A DNA stretch of 64,000 nt from Streptomyces sp. DvalAA-43 (GCF_900091725.1 NZ_FMBW01000026.1:166655-230654), one strand, 5' to 3'. Numbered from the stretch's first letter, positions 19,238-28,121 are shown. Translations and numbers: made by a program. Notes: generated from the sequence alone by a model not told the origin.

Positions 19238-19366
19238 GTTCAGGAACCGTGCTGGGAGCCGCTGTCGACCGGGTGCGGGGCCCCGGTTCGGAAGCCGTGC
19301 CGGGAGCCGCCGTCGACCGGGTGCGGGGCCCCGTTCAGAAACCGTGCCGGGAGCCGCCGTCGACCG
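19238..19366. repeat. Three tandem 47-48-bp units; the last one is the 3' end of the SDR gene
   Basis: Units begin at 19238, 19286 and 19333, each starting GTTC and continuing AACCGTGC..GGGAGCCGC..GTCGACCGG. The third unit encodes the last codons of the SDR (minus strand, VDGGSRHGF and stop). The other two are diverged copies in the spacer. Confidence 0.85.
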
Positions 19367-20090
19367 GCAGCATGATGCCGGTCAGATACGACGCCGCGGG
19401 CGAGAGCAGGAACGCCGCGGCCCGGCCGAACTCCTCCGGCGTGCCGTAGCGTCGCAGCGGGATCAGCGCCTCGTGGGCCGCCCGGGAGGCCTCCGCGTCG
19501 CCCGAGCGGGCGTCCAGCTCACGCGCCCGGTCCGTGTCGATCCGGGCCGGCAGCACGCCCACCACCCGGATGCCGCGGGGACCGAGCTCGTCGGCCAGGG
19601 ACTTGGCGAAACCGGCCAGGCCGGGACGGAGACCGTTCGAGATGGTCAGCCCGGCGATCGGCTCGTACACGGAGCCGGAGAGCACGAAGCCGATGACACC
19701 GCCCTCGCCGAGCACGGCCGCCGCCGCCCTGGCGAGACGTACCGCGCCCAGGAACACCGACTCGAAGGCCGACTGCCACTGCTCGTCGGTGTTGTCGGCG
19801 ACGAAACCGGGAGCCGGTCCGCCGACGCTGATGAGAATGCCGTCCAGCCGTCCGAACCGCTCGTGCGCCGCGTCCACCAGCCGCTGCGCGGACGCGGGGT
19901 CGGCGTTGTCGGCGGCGAGGCCGACCGCGCCCGGCCCCAGTTCGGCGGCGGCCGCCTCGGCACGCTCACCGTCCCGGCCGGTGACGATCACCCTCGCGCC
20001 GTCGTCGGCGAGCACCCGTGCCGTGGCGTTGCCCAGCCCCCGGGTCGCTCCGGTGACGATGTACACACGGTCCTTCAGTCCAAGATCCAT
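19335..20090 (-). CDS. SDR family oxidoreductase with atypical active site
   Basis: A 251-residue Rossmann protein. The cofactor motif TGATRGLGNATA (about residues 13-24), NAD(P)-binding GRDGERA and the C-terminal LPVDGGSRHGF fit a classical FabG-like SDR. The usual Tyr-x3-Lys is absent: where YxxxK is expected the sequence is LTISNGLRPGLAGFAKSL. An SNxxR variant occurs in some divergent SDRs, so the catalytic mechanism or even activity is uncertain. It begins 5 bp after the GH15 stop and is probably in one operon with it. Confidence 0.88.
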   Translation of the reverse strand: MDLGLKDRVYIVTGATRGLGNATARVLADDGARVIVTGRDGERAEAAAAELGPGAVGLAADNADPASAQRLVDAAHERFGRLDGILISVGGPAPGFVADNTDEQWQSAFESVFLGAVRLARAAAAVLGEGGVIGFVLSGSVYEPIAGLTISNGLRPGLAGFAKSLADELGPRGIRVVGVLPARIDTDRARELDARSGDAEASRAAHEALIPLRRYGTPEEFGRAAAFLLSPAASYLTGIMLPVDGGSRHGF

Positions 20091-20095
20091 GGCCC

Positions 20096-21895
20096 CTATC
20101 CTGCCGCGTCGGGCTCCATCGTGTCCTCCCCGGCCAGTGCCATGGCGGTGCCCACGAGGCCGATGTGGCTGAACGCCTGCGGGAAGTTGCCCAGCTGGCG
20201 GCGGCCGACGGTGTCGTACTCCTCGGCGAGCAGCCCCACATCGTTGCAGAGCTTCAGGAGCCGTTCGAAGAGATTCCGGGCCTCCCCGGCACGCCCGGTC
20301 AGGATCAGGGCGTCGGCCAGCCAGAACGAGCACGCCAGAAAGGCCCCTTCACTGCCCGGCAGCCCGTCGATCGAGGAACCGTCCGTGCTGTAGCGGCGGA
20401 CCAGGCAGTCGCTGCCCAGCTCGGCCCGGACCGCGTCGACCGTTCCGATCAGCCGGGGATCGTCCGGCGGCAGGAAACCGGTCCGGGCGATCAGCAGCGT
20501 CGCGGCGTCCAGGTTCCGGGAGCCGTAGGACTGCGTGAAGGTGTTCCGCTCCGGGTCGTACCCCTTCTCGCACACCTCCCGGTGCACGGCGTCCCGCATC
20601 GCCCGCCACCGGTCGGGGTCACCGGCCAGCGCGGGGTTGTTCTCCAGGGTGCGTACGGCGCGGTCGGCGGCGACCCAGGCCATCACCTTGGAGTGCACGA
20701 AGTGACGGCGCTGGCCGCGGATCTCCCACAGCCCCTCGTCCGGCTCGCGCCAGGTGGACTCCAGGAAGCCCAGCAGGCTGAGCTGGAGGTTCCAGGCGTG
20801 CGGCTTGTCGTCCAGACCCGCCTCGCGGGCGAGCCGCAGCGAGTCGATGACCTCGCCGTAGACATCGAGCTGGCGCTGACGGACCGCGGCGTTGCCGATC
20901 CGGACCGGGGCGGAGTTCTCGTACCCGCGCAGCCACGGCAGCTCAGCCTCGGGCAGTCTGCGTTCGCCCGCGAGGCCGTACATGATCTGGAGGTCGGCGG
21001 GGTCCCCGGCGACCGCCCGCAGCAGCCAGTCCCGCCAGGCGGCGGCCTCCTCCAGATAGCCCGCCGAGACGAGGGCGCCGAGGGTCAGCGTGGAGTCCCG
21101 CAGCCAGCAGAAGCGGTAGTCCCAGTTCCGTACGCCCCCGATCTCCTCCGGCAGCGAGGTGGTGGGCGCCGCCACGATGCCGCCGGTCGGGCCGAAGGTC
21201 AGCGCCTTCAGCGTGATCAGCGAGCGGATCACCGCCTCCCGGTAGGGGCCCCGGTACTTGCACCGCGCGGACCACTGGGCCCAGTCGGACAGGGTGCTCT
21301 CCAGCGCCTCGTACGGGTCGACCAGATCCGGGCGGGGGGAGTGCGAGGGATGCCAGGTCAGGACGAACGCCACCTTCTCGCCCGCCGAGACGGTGAAGGA
21401 CGAGCAGGTGGAGAACTGCTGGCCCCAGGTCTTGACCGACGGCTCGCTGCGCAGCCAGGCCGAGTCCGGCCCCGCGACCGCCACCCGGTGCCCCTGCGAG
21501 CGGCGCACCCACGGCACCACCGAGCCGAAGTCGAAGCGCAGCCGGATCACGGAGCCCATCTCGACGGTGCCGCTGACACCCTCGACGATCCGCATGACAT
21601 CGGGTTCCCGGTCACGCTGCGGCATGAAGTCGGTGACCTTGACCGTGCCGGTGCGGGTCTCCCAGAACGTCTCCAGGACGAGGGACTCACCCGCGTAGCC
21701 GCGTCGGGTGCAGGTCTCCGCACCCTTCGGGGCGATCCGCCAGTGGCCGTTGTCCTCGTCGCCGAGCAGGGCGGCGAAACAGGCGCCCGAGTCGAAGCGG
21801 GGCAGGCAGAGCCAGTCGACAGAACCGTTTCTGCCGACCAGGGCGGCTGTCTGGAGATCGCCGATGAGGGCGTAGTCCTCGATGCGTGGGGTCAC
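20096..21895 (-). CDS. Glycoside hydrolase family 15 protein (glucoamylase/trehalase type)
   Basis: A 599-residue cytosolic protein with the normal domain order: an N-terminal beta-sandwich (MTPRIEDYALIGDLQTAALV, VDWLCLPRFDSGACFAALLG) and a C-terminal (alpha/alpha)6 barrel containing SLPEEIGGVRNWDYRFCWLR, GQRRHFVHSKVMAWVAADRA and GSEGAFLACSFWLADALILTGR. Actinobacterial members include trehalases as well as glucoamylases, so substrate is open. No signal peptide is present. GTG start. The SDR gene follows directly. Confidence 0.92.
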   Translation of the reverse strand: MTPRIEDYALIGDLQTAALVGRNGSVDWLCLPRFDSGACFAALLGDEDNGHWRIAPKGAETCTRRGYAGESLVLETFWETRTGTVKVTDFMPQRDREPDVMRIVEGVSGTVEMGSVIRLRFDFGSVVPWVRRSQGHRVAVAGPDSAWLRSEPSVKTWGQQFSTCSSFTVSAGEKVAFVLTWHPSHSPRPDLVDPYEALESTLSDWAQWSARCKYRGPYREAVIRSLITLKALTFGPTGGIVAAPTTSLPEEIGGVRNWDYRFCWLRDSTLTLGALVSAGYLEEAAAWRDWLLRAVAGDPADLQIMYGLAGERRLPEAELPWLRGYENSAPVRIGNAAVRQRQLDVYGEVIDSLRLAREAGLDDKPHAWNLQLSLLGFLESTWREPDEGLWEIRGQRRHFVHSKVMAWVAADRAVRTLENNPALAGDPDRWRAMRDAVHREVCEKGYDPERNTFTQSYGSRNLDAATLLIARTGFLPPDDPRLIGTVDAVRAELGSDCLVRRYSTDGSSIDGLPGSEGAFLACSFWLADALILTGRAGEARNLFERLLKLCNDVGLLAEEYDTVGRRQLGNFPQAFSHIGLVGTAMALAGEDTMEPDAAG

Positions 21896-21992
21896 GTTCT
21901 GGCGTGTTCCCGAACCTGGGCCTCGTTAAGCAATCCCGGGCGGCGGGGGTCACCCGCCGGAACGCACCCGCCCGCATCCGGCGGACACGGCG

Positions 21993-22841
21993 TCAGGCCG
22001 TGGCGGGTGCCGGCTTCTCGGGCTCGGAGGGCTGCTGCTCCCCGGCGGCGGCCTCGGCCGCGGCCGCCACCCGGTCGCGCTTCTCCCTGCGGGCCAGGAC
22101 CACGTATCCCACCGGGACCCCGGCGGCGAAGAGCCACCACTGGACCGCGTATGCCATGTGCGGGCCGATCGAGCCGTCGTCCGGGGCCTCGATCAGTTCC
22201 GGGGAGTCCCCGACGGACTCGGGCGCGGTCTGCTCGATGTAGCCGCCGAGCACCGGCCGGGAGAGCCGCTCGGCCTCCTGCGCGCTGTTGATCAGCATCA
22301 CCTGGCGGTCCGGCAGGTCCGAGATGTCCTTGATGCCGCTGGCACTCGTCGTCTCGTCGGCCTTGAGCCGTCCGGTGAGGGTCACTTCGCCCCTGGGCGC
22401 GGCCGGTACGTAGGGGAAGGCGCGCTGGCTGTCGGCGGAGGGCACCCAGCCGCGGTTGACCAGGACGGTGCCGCCGCCCTTGAGGTCGAACGGAACCAGC
22501 ACATGGACACCAATCCGGCCGTCGGTGGCGGTCCTGCGGCGCACGACCACCTGATGCGCGGTGTCGTACGTGCCCGTGGCCGTCACCGTCCGCCAGTAGT
22601 CGGAGCGCGGGACGGTGTGCCCCGGAGCGGTGAGCGAGGCCACCGGAACCGGCTTCGCCTTGAGATTGCGGGAGATCAGGGAGTTCTGCGCGACCTTGTG
22701 CTCATGCCGGTGCAACTGCCAGAAGCCCAGCTCGACCATCGTGGGAATCAGGACGAGGGCGAGGAGGGCGAGGATCAGCCACTGCCGGGTCAACAGGAAG
22801 CGGTACACCCCACGACGGTACAACTGTGTCGTGGGGCGCAT
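21993..22841 (-). CDS. SURF1 family cytochrome oxidase assembly protein
   Basis: A 282-residue membrane protein. The SURF1 hallmark GFWQLHRHEHK follows the first transmembrane helix (about residues 20-40). The middle contains VHVLVPFDLKGGGTVLVNRGWVP, and a second helix, AYAVQWWLFAAGVPVGYVVL, lies near residue 230. The family assists heme a insertion into cytochrome c oxidase. The tail is Ala/Glu-rich. There is no clear ribosome binding site at the ATG, and a GTG at VYRFLLTRQ is an alternative. It follows the small zinc-type gene by 38 bp. Confidence 0.92.
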   Translation of the reverse strand: MRPTTQLYRRGVYRFLLTRQWLILALLALVLIPTMVELGFWQLHRHEHKVAQNSLISRNLKAKPVPVASLTAPGHTVPRSDYWRTVTATGTYDTAHQVVVRRRTATDGRIGVHVLVPFDLKGGGTVLVNRGWVPSADSQRAFPYVPAAPRGEVTLTGRLKADETTSASGIKDISDLPDRQVMLINSAQEAERLSRPVLGGYIEQTAPESVGDSPELIEAPDDGSIGPHMAYAVQWWLFAAGVPVGYVVLARREKRDRVAAAAEAAAGEQQPSEPEKPAPATA

Positions 22842-22879
22842 CGCGCAGGGGTGGGGGAAGAGGGCCCGGCGGCCGCTGC

Positions 22880-23113
22880 TCAGACTTTGTCGATGATGCC
22901 CACCTTCCCCTCGGCGCGGGCGCAGTGACCGCCGCAGAACCAGTGCCCGTCGACCTCGACGCCCTGGCCGATGATCTGGACCCGGCAGTGCTCACAGATG
23001 GGCGCCATGCGGTGAATGGCGCAGGAGAAGCAGTCGAAGACATGCACCGCGCCCTGCGCGTGCACCTCGAAGGACATGCCGTAGTCGTTTCCGCAAACCT
23101 CACAACGTGCCAT
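22880..23113 (-). CDS. Small cysteine-rich (zinc-ribbon-like) protein
   Basis: A 77-residue cytosolic protein, MARCEVCGNDYGMSFEV. It has eight Cys in four pairs (CEVC, CFSC, CEHC and CGGHC) and four His, enough for two metal sites. Its fold resembles treble-clef or zinc-ribbon adaptors. No function is known to me. It lies between a DEDDh exonuclease and SURF1 on the same strand, with 63-bp and 38-bp gaps. Confidence 0.85.
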   Translation of the reverse strand: MARCEVCGNDYGMSFEVHAQGAVHVFDCFSCAIHRMAPICEHCRVQIIGQGVEVDGHWFCGGHCARAEGKVGIIDKV

Positions 23114-23176
23114 GCGCCACAGGGTGGGACGCGAGGGCGTGGCGGGCGAGCGGCGGCCGGGCGAGTCGGTGCCGGT

Positions 23177-24178
23177 TCACTCCGATGACGGCGTGGCCGC
23201 CCGGGGCTCTGCGGCGGACGCGGGTGCCACATCGCGCAGCAGGTGGGTGAAGGCGCTCTCGTCCAGGATCGGTGTGCCGAACGACTTGGCCTTGACCGTC
23301 TTCGACGTCGCCGAGTCCGGGTCATTGGTGACCAGCAGACTGGTCAGCCGGGACACACTGGTCGCCACATGCAGCCCCGCCTCCACGGCCCGGTCCTCCA
23401 GCAGCTCGCGGTCGACGGAGGTGTCCCCGGAGAAGGCCACCCGCATGCCCTGCATGAGAGGTTTCTCCTTCTCGTACCGCCCGGGGTTCGGATACGGGCA
23501 CGCCGGGCGCTTACGCGAGGCGCGCCAGCTGTTCTGACCGTACGAGGGCTGGTAGCCGATCCGCGGGGTGACCGGGGAGTCCGACCACTCGGTCAGCGGC
23601 CGGCACTCCAGCAGCGGCAGCCGCACCCCGCTCCGCGCCGCCGCGTGCAGGCTCGGCCGGAACGCCTCGGCCAGCACCCGGGCGTCGTCCAGGGCGTGGT
23701 GGGCGCGCTGCTGCACGACGCCGAAGTGCGCGGCCAGCGACTCCAGCTTGTGGTTGGGCAGCGGAAGGCGCAGCTCCTTGGAGAGCGCGATGGTGCACAG
23801 CCGCTGCTCGACGGGGGCGACGACCGAGGCCCGCGCGTACTCCCGGGCCAGCATCGACCAGTCGAAGGCCGCGTTGTGCGCGACGAGGACGCGGTCCGCG
23901 AGCCGCTCGGAGAGCTGGGCGGCGACCTCCGGGAAGAGCGGGGCACCCTCCAGCACATCGCTGGTCAGCCCGTGGATCCAGACCGGTCCGGGATCGCGCT
24001 CGGGGTTGACGAGGGTGTACCAGTGGTCCTCGACGTTGCCCTGCGCGTCCAGGCGGTAGACGGCGGCGGACACTATCCGGTCGTCCCGTGCGAGTCCGGT
24101 GGTCTCCACGTCGACGACCGCGTACCCCTGTGGGTAGGCGGTCGGCCACGGTGCTGCGGTCTGGCGGTCGTCGAGCAT
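23177..24178 (-). CDS. DEDDh 3'-5' exonuclease with C-terminal BRCT domain
   Basis: A 333-residue protein. The exonuclease domain (about residues 15-185) shows VVDVETTGL (Asp-Glu), AHNAAFDWSML (Asp) and HHALDDARVLAE (His, Asp), which is the complete DEDDh set as in the DNA polymerase III epsilon subunit. A BRCT domain (about 235-315) follows: GMRVAFSGDTSVDRELLEDR and SRLTSLLVTNDPDSATSKTVKAK. This fusion is typical of actinobacterial accessory exonucleases. The ATG begins MLDDRQ; its ribosome binding site is weak. Confidence 0.9.
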   Translation of the reverse strand: MLDDRQTAAPWPTAYPQGYAVVDVETTGLARDDRIVSAAVYRLDAQGNVEDHWYTLVNPERDPGPVWIHGLTSDVLEGAPLFPEVAAQLSERLADRVLVAHNAAFDWSMLAREYARASVVAPVEQRLCTIALSKELRLPLPNHKLESLAAHFGVVQQRAHHALDDARVLAEAFRPSLHAAARSGVRLPLLECRPLTEWSDSPVTPRIGYQPSYGQNSWRASRKRPACPYPNPGRYEKEKPLMQGMRVAFSGDTSVDRELLEDRAVEAGLHVATSVSRLTSLLVTNDPDSATSKTVKAKSFGTPILDESAFTHLLRDVAPASAAEPRAATPSSE

Positions 24179-24315
24179 GGTCACAGAGAATACGGGCCGC
24201 GACTGACAGTCTCCTATTCGGCCGTCCGGCACTCCGGCGGCACCCGCACGCTCTGACTCCCCGTCGGGCGGGTCGGTACGCGTCAGGTCGCCGGGCGGGG
24301 TGAGACCATCCCCGG

Positions 24316-25029
24316 GTGACGGATACCCGGACGCACGACGAACCGCACGGCAACGGACTCGGCGCACGGCTGAACTGGCTGCGCGCCGCGGTCCTCGGCG
24401 CCAATGACGGTGTGGTCTCCACCGCGGGCCTGGTCGTCGGCGTGGCCGGGGCCACCGGCGACCGCGCCGCCCTGCTCACGGCGGGCCTGGCCGGACTGCT
24501 GGCCGGGTCCATGTCGATGGCGGCGGGCGAGTACGTCTCGGTCTCCACCCAGCGCGATTCGGAGAAGGCCGCGCTGGCGACGGAGAAACGGGAGCTGACG
24601 GAGGCCCCCGAGGCGGAACTCGAAGAGCTGACCGGCCTGTTGGAGGGCAAGGGCCTGAGCCATGAAGTCGCCCGCGAGGCGGCCCTCCAGCTCACCGCGC
24701 GCGATGCGCTGCGCGCCCACGCGGTGGTCGAGCTGGGCATCGACCCGGACGAGCTGACGAACCCGTGGCACGCGGCGGGCGCGAGCTTCCTGGCGTTCAC
24801 GGTGGGAGCGCTGCTGCCGCTGCTGGCGATCGTGCTGCCGCCCTCGTCGCTGCGGCTCCTGGTGACCGTGCTCTCGGTACTGGCGGCGCTGGCCCTCACG
24901 GGCTGGTGGAGCGCCCGGCTGGGCGAGGCGAGGGTGGGACCGGCGGTGCTGCGGAACATGGGCGGGGGAGCGTTGGCGATGGCGGTCACCTATGGGGCGG
25001 GGGAGTTGTTGGGGGCGGTGGGGGTCTAG
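24316..25029 (+). CDS. VIT1/CCC1 family Fe/Mn transporter
   Basis: A 237-residue membrane protein from a GTG. Hallmarks of the VIT family are NWLRAAVLGANDGVVSTAGL (about residues 19-38) and LLAGSMSMAAGEYVSVSTQRD (about 58-78). A cytosolic, Glu-rich helical segment (about 78-145) that binds metal in this family follows, then three more hydrophobic helices. Its TAG stop lies in a CTAG shared with the stop of the convergent NACHT gene, so no terminator separates them. Confidence 0.92.
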   Translation: MTDTRTHDEPHGNGLGARLNWLRAAVLGANDGVVSTAGLVVGVAGATGDRAALLTAGLAGLLAGSMSMAAGEYVSVSTQRDSEKAALATEKRELTEAPEAELEELTGLLEGKGLSHEVAREAALQLTARDALRAHAVVELGIDPDELTNPWHAAGASFLAFTVGALLPLLAIVLPPSSLRLLVTVLSVLAALALTGWWSARLGEARVGPAVLRNMGGGALAMAVTYGAGELLGAVGV

Positions 25030-28000
25030 GAGTGGCGGACGATGCGCTCGGGAGGGAAGAGGTCGGTGCCGGTGGCCGGTGTCTCGCTGCCGAGGTGGAT
25101 CGTGAGGCCGTCGAGCCCGGCCAGGGGAGTCAGGTCGTAGGGGGCGTTCTCGGGCTCGGCGTGCAGGCGGAGAGTTGCCAGCGCGGTCAGCTCCCGCAGC
25201 GGTTCCAGCCCTTGTCGCAGGCGGCAAAAGTTGAGCGAGAGCGAGTTCAAGGTGCTGAGGCTGGCGAGTTCGGCCAATTCCAGGGCGCTCAGCGAGCGGA
25301 GGGTGAGATGGCGAAGGCGTCGGGAGAACGGGGCCCTGCACACATAGCGGAGCTGAGACAAGCTCTCAATGACGAGACTTTCCAGCTCGGTCCAGTGCTC
25401 TATTCCCTCCAGGCTCAGCTTGCTGGCTTCCCCGAACAGGCCGAGCAACTTGAATGGGCTGCTCAGCGCCAGTTCTCCGATGCTGTCGACGGCGAAGCGG
25501 TGGCCCAGATTCAGGAAGCGGAGTTCTGTGAACGGTTGCAGCTGTTCCAGTGGCACTTTGGGATGCAGATGGCTCAGGGTCAGCCAGGTCAGCGGAAGAC
25601 GAGACAGCGGACTCAGATCACTGACCTCGGGGCACAGGCTGAGTCCCACTTCCGTGAGTGAGCACATCGAGGCCATCGGGGCGATGTCGGTCAGGGCCTC
25701 GTTGTCGAAGACGAAGAGCCTTCCCAGCCCGCGCCAGGAGATCAGTGGGGACAGGTCCGGGTGGTCGCCGCGCAAATGGATTCCCTGGGCCTCGGGCACG
25801 TACCGCAGGGCCGCCATCTGGTCGGCGCTCGTGGCGGACACGCTGACCTTGTCCCAGGTCCCCGCCGCGAGCACCTCCCGGGCATAGTCATCGGTGTCGA
25901 ACGAGCCCCACGCGTCGGACAACTGGAATGCCACCGATACCCGCTCGTCGCCCCGGTAGCCCTTGACCACTTCGTACGCCGCTTCGCCGCCCACCAGCGC
26001 AGCCGTCAGCACCACGTACCCGGCCGCGTACTCGTTCTCCACCTCCTCCGGTCCCGGCAGCAGTTCCAGCACCAGTTCACCGACCCCGGCCAGCGCCTCC
26101 GCCTCCGCCTTCGTACGCGGTGGCAGCAGTTCGGCCGTCTGGCGCTGGACCTCGGCACGCACTGCCGGGTCCAGCTCCGGGGCGTGTTCCAGGCTCGCCG
26201 CCGCCAGCAGCACCAGCCGGTGCCGGTGCTTGCGGGTCTGGCCCGCGCGCTTCAGCAACCGCCTCAGCATCCGGGCCCGTTCGTCGGCGCGGGCGTGCCC
26301 CACCGCCATCTGCACCACGTCGTGCCACTGGTCGTCGTGCGCGTGCTTGACCAGGACGCCGAAGTCGCGGGCCTCCACCGCCGCCTTGGCGCCCAGGTAG
26401 TCCTGGAACGTCCGGTGTACGAAGTCCACGGCACCCGGCGCCGGTTCGCGCAGCAGTCCGCTGCGGATCAGCAGATGCGAGAAGACCTGCTCGGCCGTGC
26501 CCCGCACCTGTGGCATCGCCCGCAGCCACTCCGCCACCATCGCGACGGCCTCCTCGCGGTCCGCCTCCGCCTGCCCGTTGCGGATCAGCCAGTACGCCAG
26601 CCGTTGCAGCAGCGCCGTCTGCTCCTCCCGCGTCAGGTCGACGCCCTCGACGCCGACGATCTCGCGCTCCGTGTCGCGTCGCACCAGCAGCATGTCCAGC
26701 GCCGCGTCGTACAACTCCTTGCGGGCCCTGGGTAGTTGCATCCTCCGATCCCGGTTCAGCGCGCACAGCAGGGCGCACATCAGCGGGTTCGTCGCGAGCC
26801 GCCCCAGGTCGCGGCGGGTGCCCACCGCGCGCCGCAGCGAGGCCTCGTACCCGTCGAGCTGTTCGCGCTCCTCGGGCCCGAGGCATTCGGACCGGGCCGC
26901 CCCGTGCCAGTGGCCGATGAACGAGCGGATGTCCTTCTGGTTCATCGCCAGCAACGAGTGCGCCTCGAAACCGGAGCCGGACAGCCAGCTCTCCGGAACG
27001 GCGGACGGCCTGGTCGTCACCACGTACCGGGATCTCGGGTACGCCACGATCAGGTCCTTCAGCCACTTCTCGGTACGCCGGCGCAGCCGCGCCGGGACCT
27101 CGTCGACCCCGTCCACCAGCACCAGGCCCCGCCCCGAGGCCAGCAGCCCGTCCACCCAGCCGGCCGGTGCCGCGCCGTGCAGCGGGACACCGGCCGCACG
27201 CAGGAACTCCTCGGGCGTGGGCAGGGTTTCGTGGGAGGTGAACGCACGCAGCCGCAGGACGAACGGCACGCAGCGGTTCCAGTCCATCAGGTCGGTGCCG
27301 AACGTACGGCGGGCGGCGTTCACCGCGAGCCACTGCACCAGTGTGCTCTTGCCCGAACCGGCCGGGCCCCGCAGCAGCAGCCGGTCCGTCCCGGACAGCG
27401 CCTGCTCGACGGAGACCGTCACCGTGGCCGGGTGCTCAAGACCGGTCTGCCGGGCCCCGTTCCCGGTCACCGTCAGGCTGATGTAGGCCGTCTCCAGCGG
27501 CCACTCGCCCGCCGACCGCCCCAGCGTCAGCCCGAACAGACCCATCCGGCAGTGCGTCGCGGCCATGAACTCCGCGTACCGCCGCTCGAAATCCAGGGCG
27601 GCCGCGTCCGGGTGCGGGCCGACCCGTTCCCGTACGTCCGCCACCAGCTCCCGGGTCCGCTCCGCCGCGCGGGTCTGCTCCACCGCCGCCCGCGCCGCGA
27701 AGGACGGTTCGGCGGTCAGCTGCTCCACGACATGGGCGCAGCACCGGCCGAGCAGCTCCTCGTAGAGACCGGTCGCGCGGTCCGACAGGCCCGCGGCGGG
27801 CGGCGGCAGCTCGGCGGCCAGCCGTTCCGGATCCAGGCCCGCGGCGAACAGCCGGTCCGCCGTCAGCTCGCCCGCCGCCGCGAAGGTGTCCCGCACCGCC
27901 TCCACCGCGGCCAGCCGCTCGTGCTCCGGCAGCCCGGCGTACGACCGGTCCAGCCGGTCGCCGAGTACCCGCGTCAGCCGGTCCGGCTTCGCCGGGCGGG

Positions 28001-28121
28001 GGAGGGGGCGCACCGGGTCCGGGACGAGGCCCGCGCCGGGCCTCGGCGTGACCAGCGACCTGGTCACCGTGCCGATCACGGTCGTCGCCAGCCGGACCAG
28101 CGCAACTTCCAGACCCTGCAC
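25026..28121 (-). CDS. NACHT NTPase with C-terminal leucine-rich repeats (bacterial NLR-like)
   Basis: A 1031-residue protein. Residues 1-240 are a helical N-terminal domain of the kind found before Streptomyces NACHT modules. The NACHT NTPase (about 245-560) has Walker A GPAGSGKST (252-260), Walker B GLVLVDGVDEVP (332-343) and sensor YVVTTRPSAVPE. A helical winged part (VDFVHRTFQDYLGAKAA) follows. Residues about 783-1015 are irregular leucine-rich repeats such as LPLTWLTLSHLH and LTALATLRLHAE. Related bacterial NACHT proteins act in phage defence. I see no DNA-binding or toxin domain. The GTG start has GGAGGA upstream. The LRR end is less GC-rich than the rest. Confidence 0.9.
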   Translation of the reverse strand: MQGLEVALVRLATTVIGTVTRSLVTPRPGAGLVPDPVRPLPRPAKPDRLTRVLGDRLDRSYAGLPEHERLAAVEAVRDTFAAAGELTADRLFAAGLDPERLAAELPPPAAGLSDRATGLYEELLGRCCAHVVEQLTAEPSFAARAAVEQTRAAERTRELVADVRERVGPHPDAAALDFERRYAEFMAATHCRMGLFGLTLGRSAGEWPLETAYISLTVTGNGARQTGLEHPATVTVSVEQALSGTDRLLLRGPAGSGKSTLVQWLAVNAARRTFGTDLMDWNRCVPFVLRLRAFTSHETLPTPEEFLRAAGVPLHGAAPAGWVDGLLASGRGLVLVDGVDEVPARLRRRTEKWLKDLIVAYPRSRYVVTTRPSAVPESWLSGSGFEAHSLLAMNQKDIRSFIGHWHGAARSECLGPEEREQLDGYEASLRRAVGTRRDLGRLATNPLMCALLCALNRDRRMQLPRARKELYDAALDMLLVRRDTEREIVGVEGVDLTREEQTALLQRLAYWLIRNGQAEADREEAVAMVAEWLRAMPQVRGTAEQVFSHLLIRSGLLREPAPGAVDFVHRTFQDYLGAKAAVEARDFGVLVKHAHDDQWHDVVQMAVGHARADERARMLRRLLKRAGQTRKHRHRLVLLAAASLEHAPELDPAVRAEVQRQTAELLPPRTKAEAEALAGVGELVLELLPGPEEVENEYAAGYVVLTAALVGGEAAYEVVKGYRGDERVSVAFQLSDAWGSFDTDDYAREVLAAGTWDKVSVSATSADQMAALRYVPEAQGIHLRGDHPDLSPLISWRGLGRLFVFDNEALTDIAPMASMCSLTEVGLSLCPEVSDLSPLSRLPLTWLTLSHLHPKVPLEQLQPFTELRFLNLGHRFAVDSIGELALSSPFKLLGLFGEASKLSLEGIEHWTELESLVIESLSQLRYVCRAPFSRRLRHLTLRSLSALELAELASLSTLNSLSLNFCRLRQGLEPLRELTALATLRLHAEPENAPYDLTPLAGLDGLTIHLGSETPATGTDLFPPERIVRHS

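Noticed and set aside
25026..28121. SARP/STAND transcription regulator
   Set aside because: No SARP, LuxR or other DNA-binding domain, and no TPR region; LRRs and a NACHT-type N-terminus point to an NLR-like protein.
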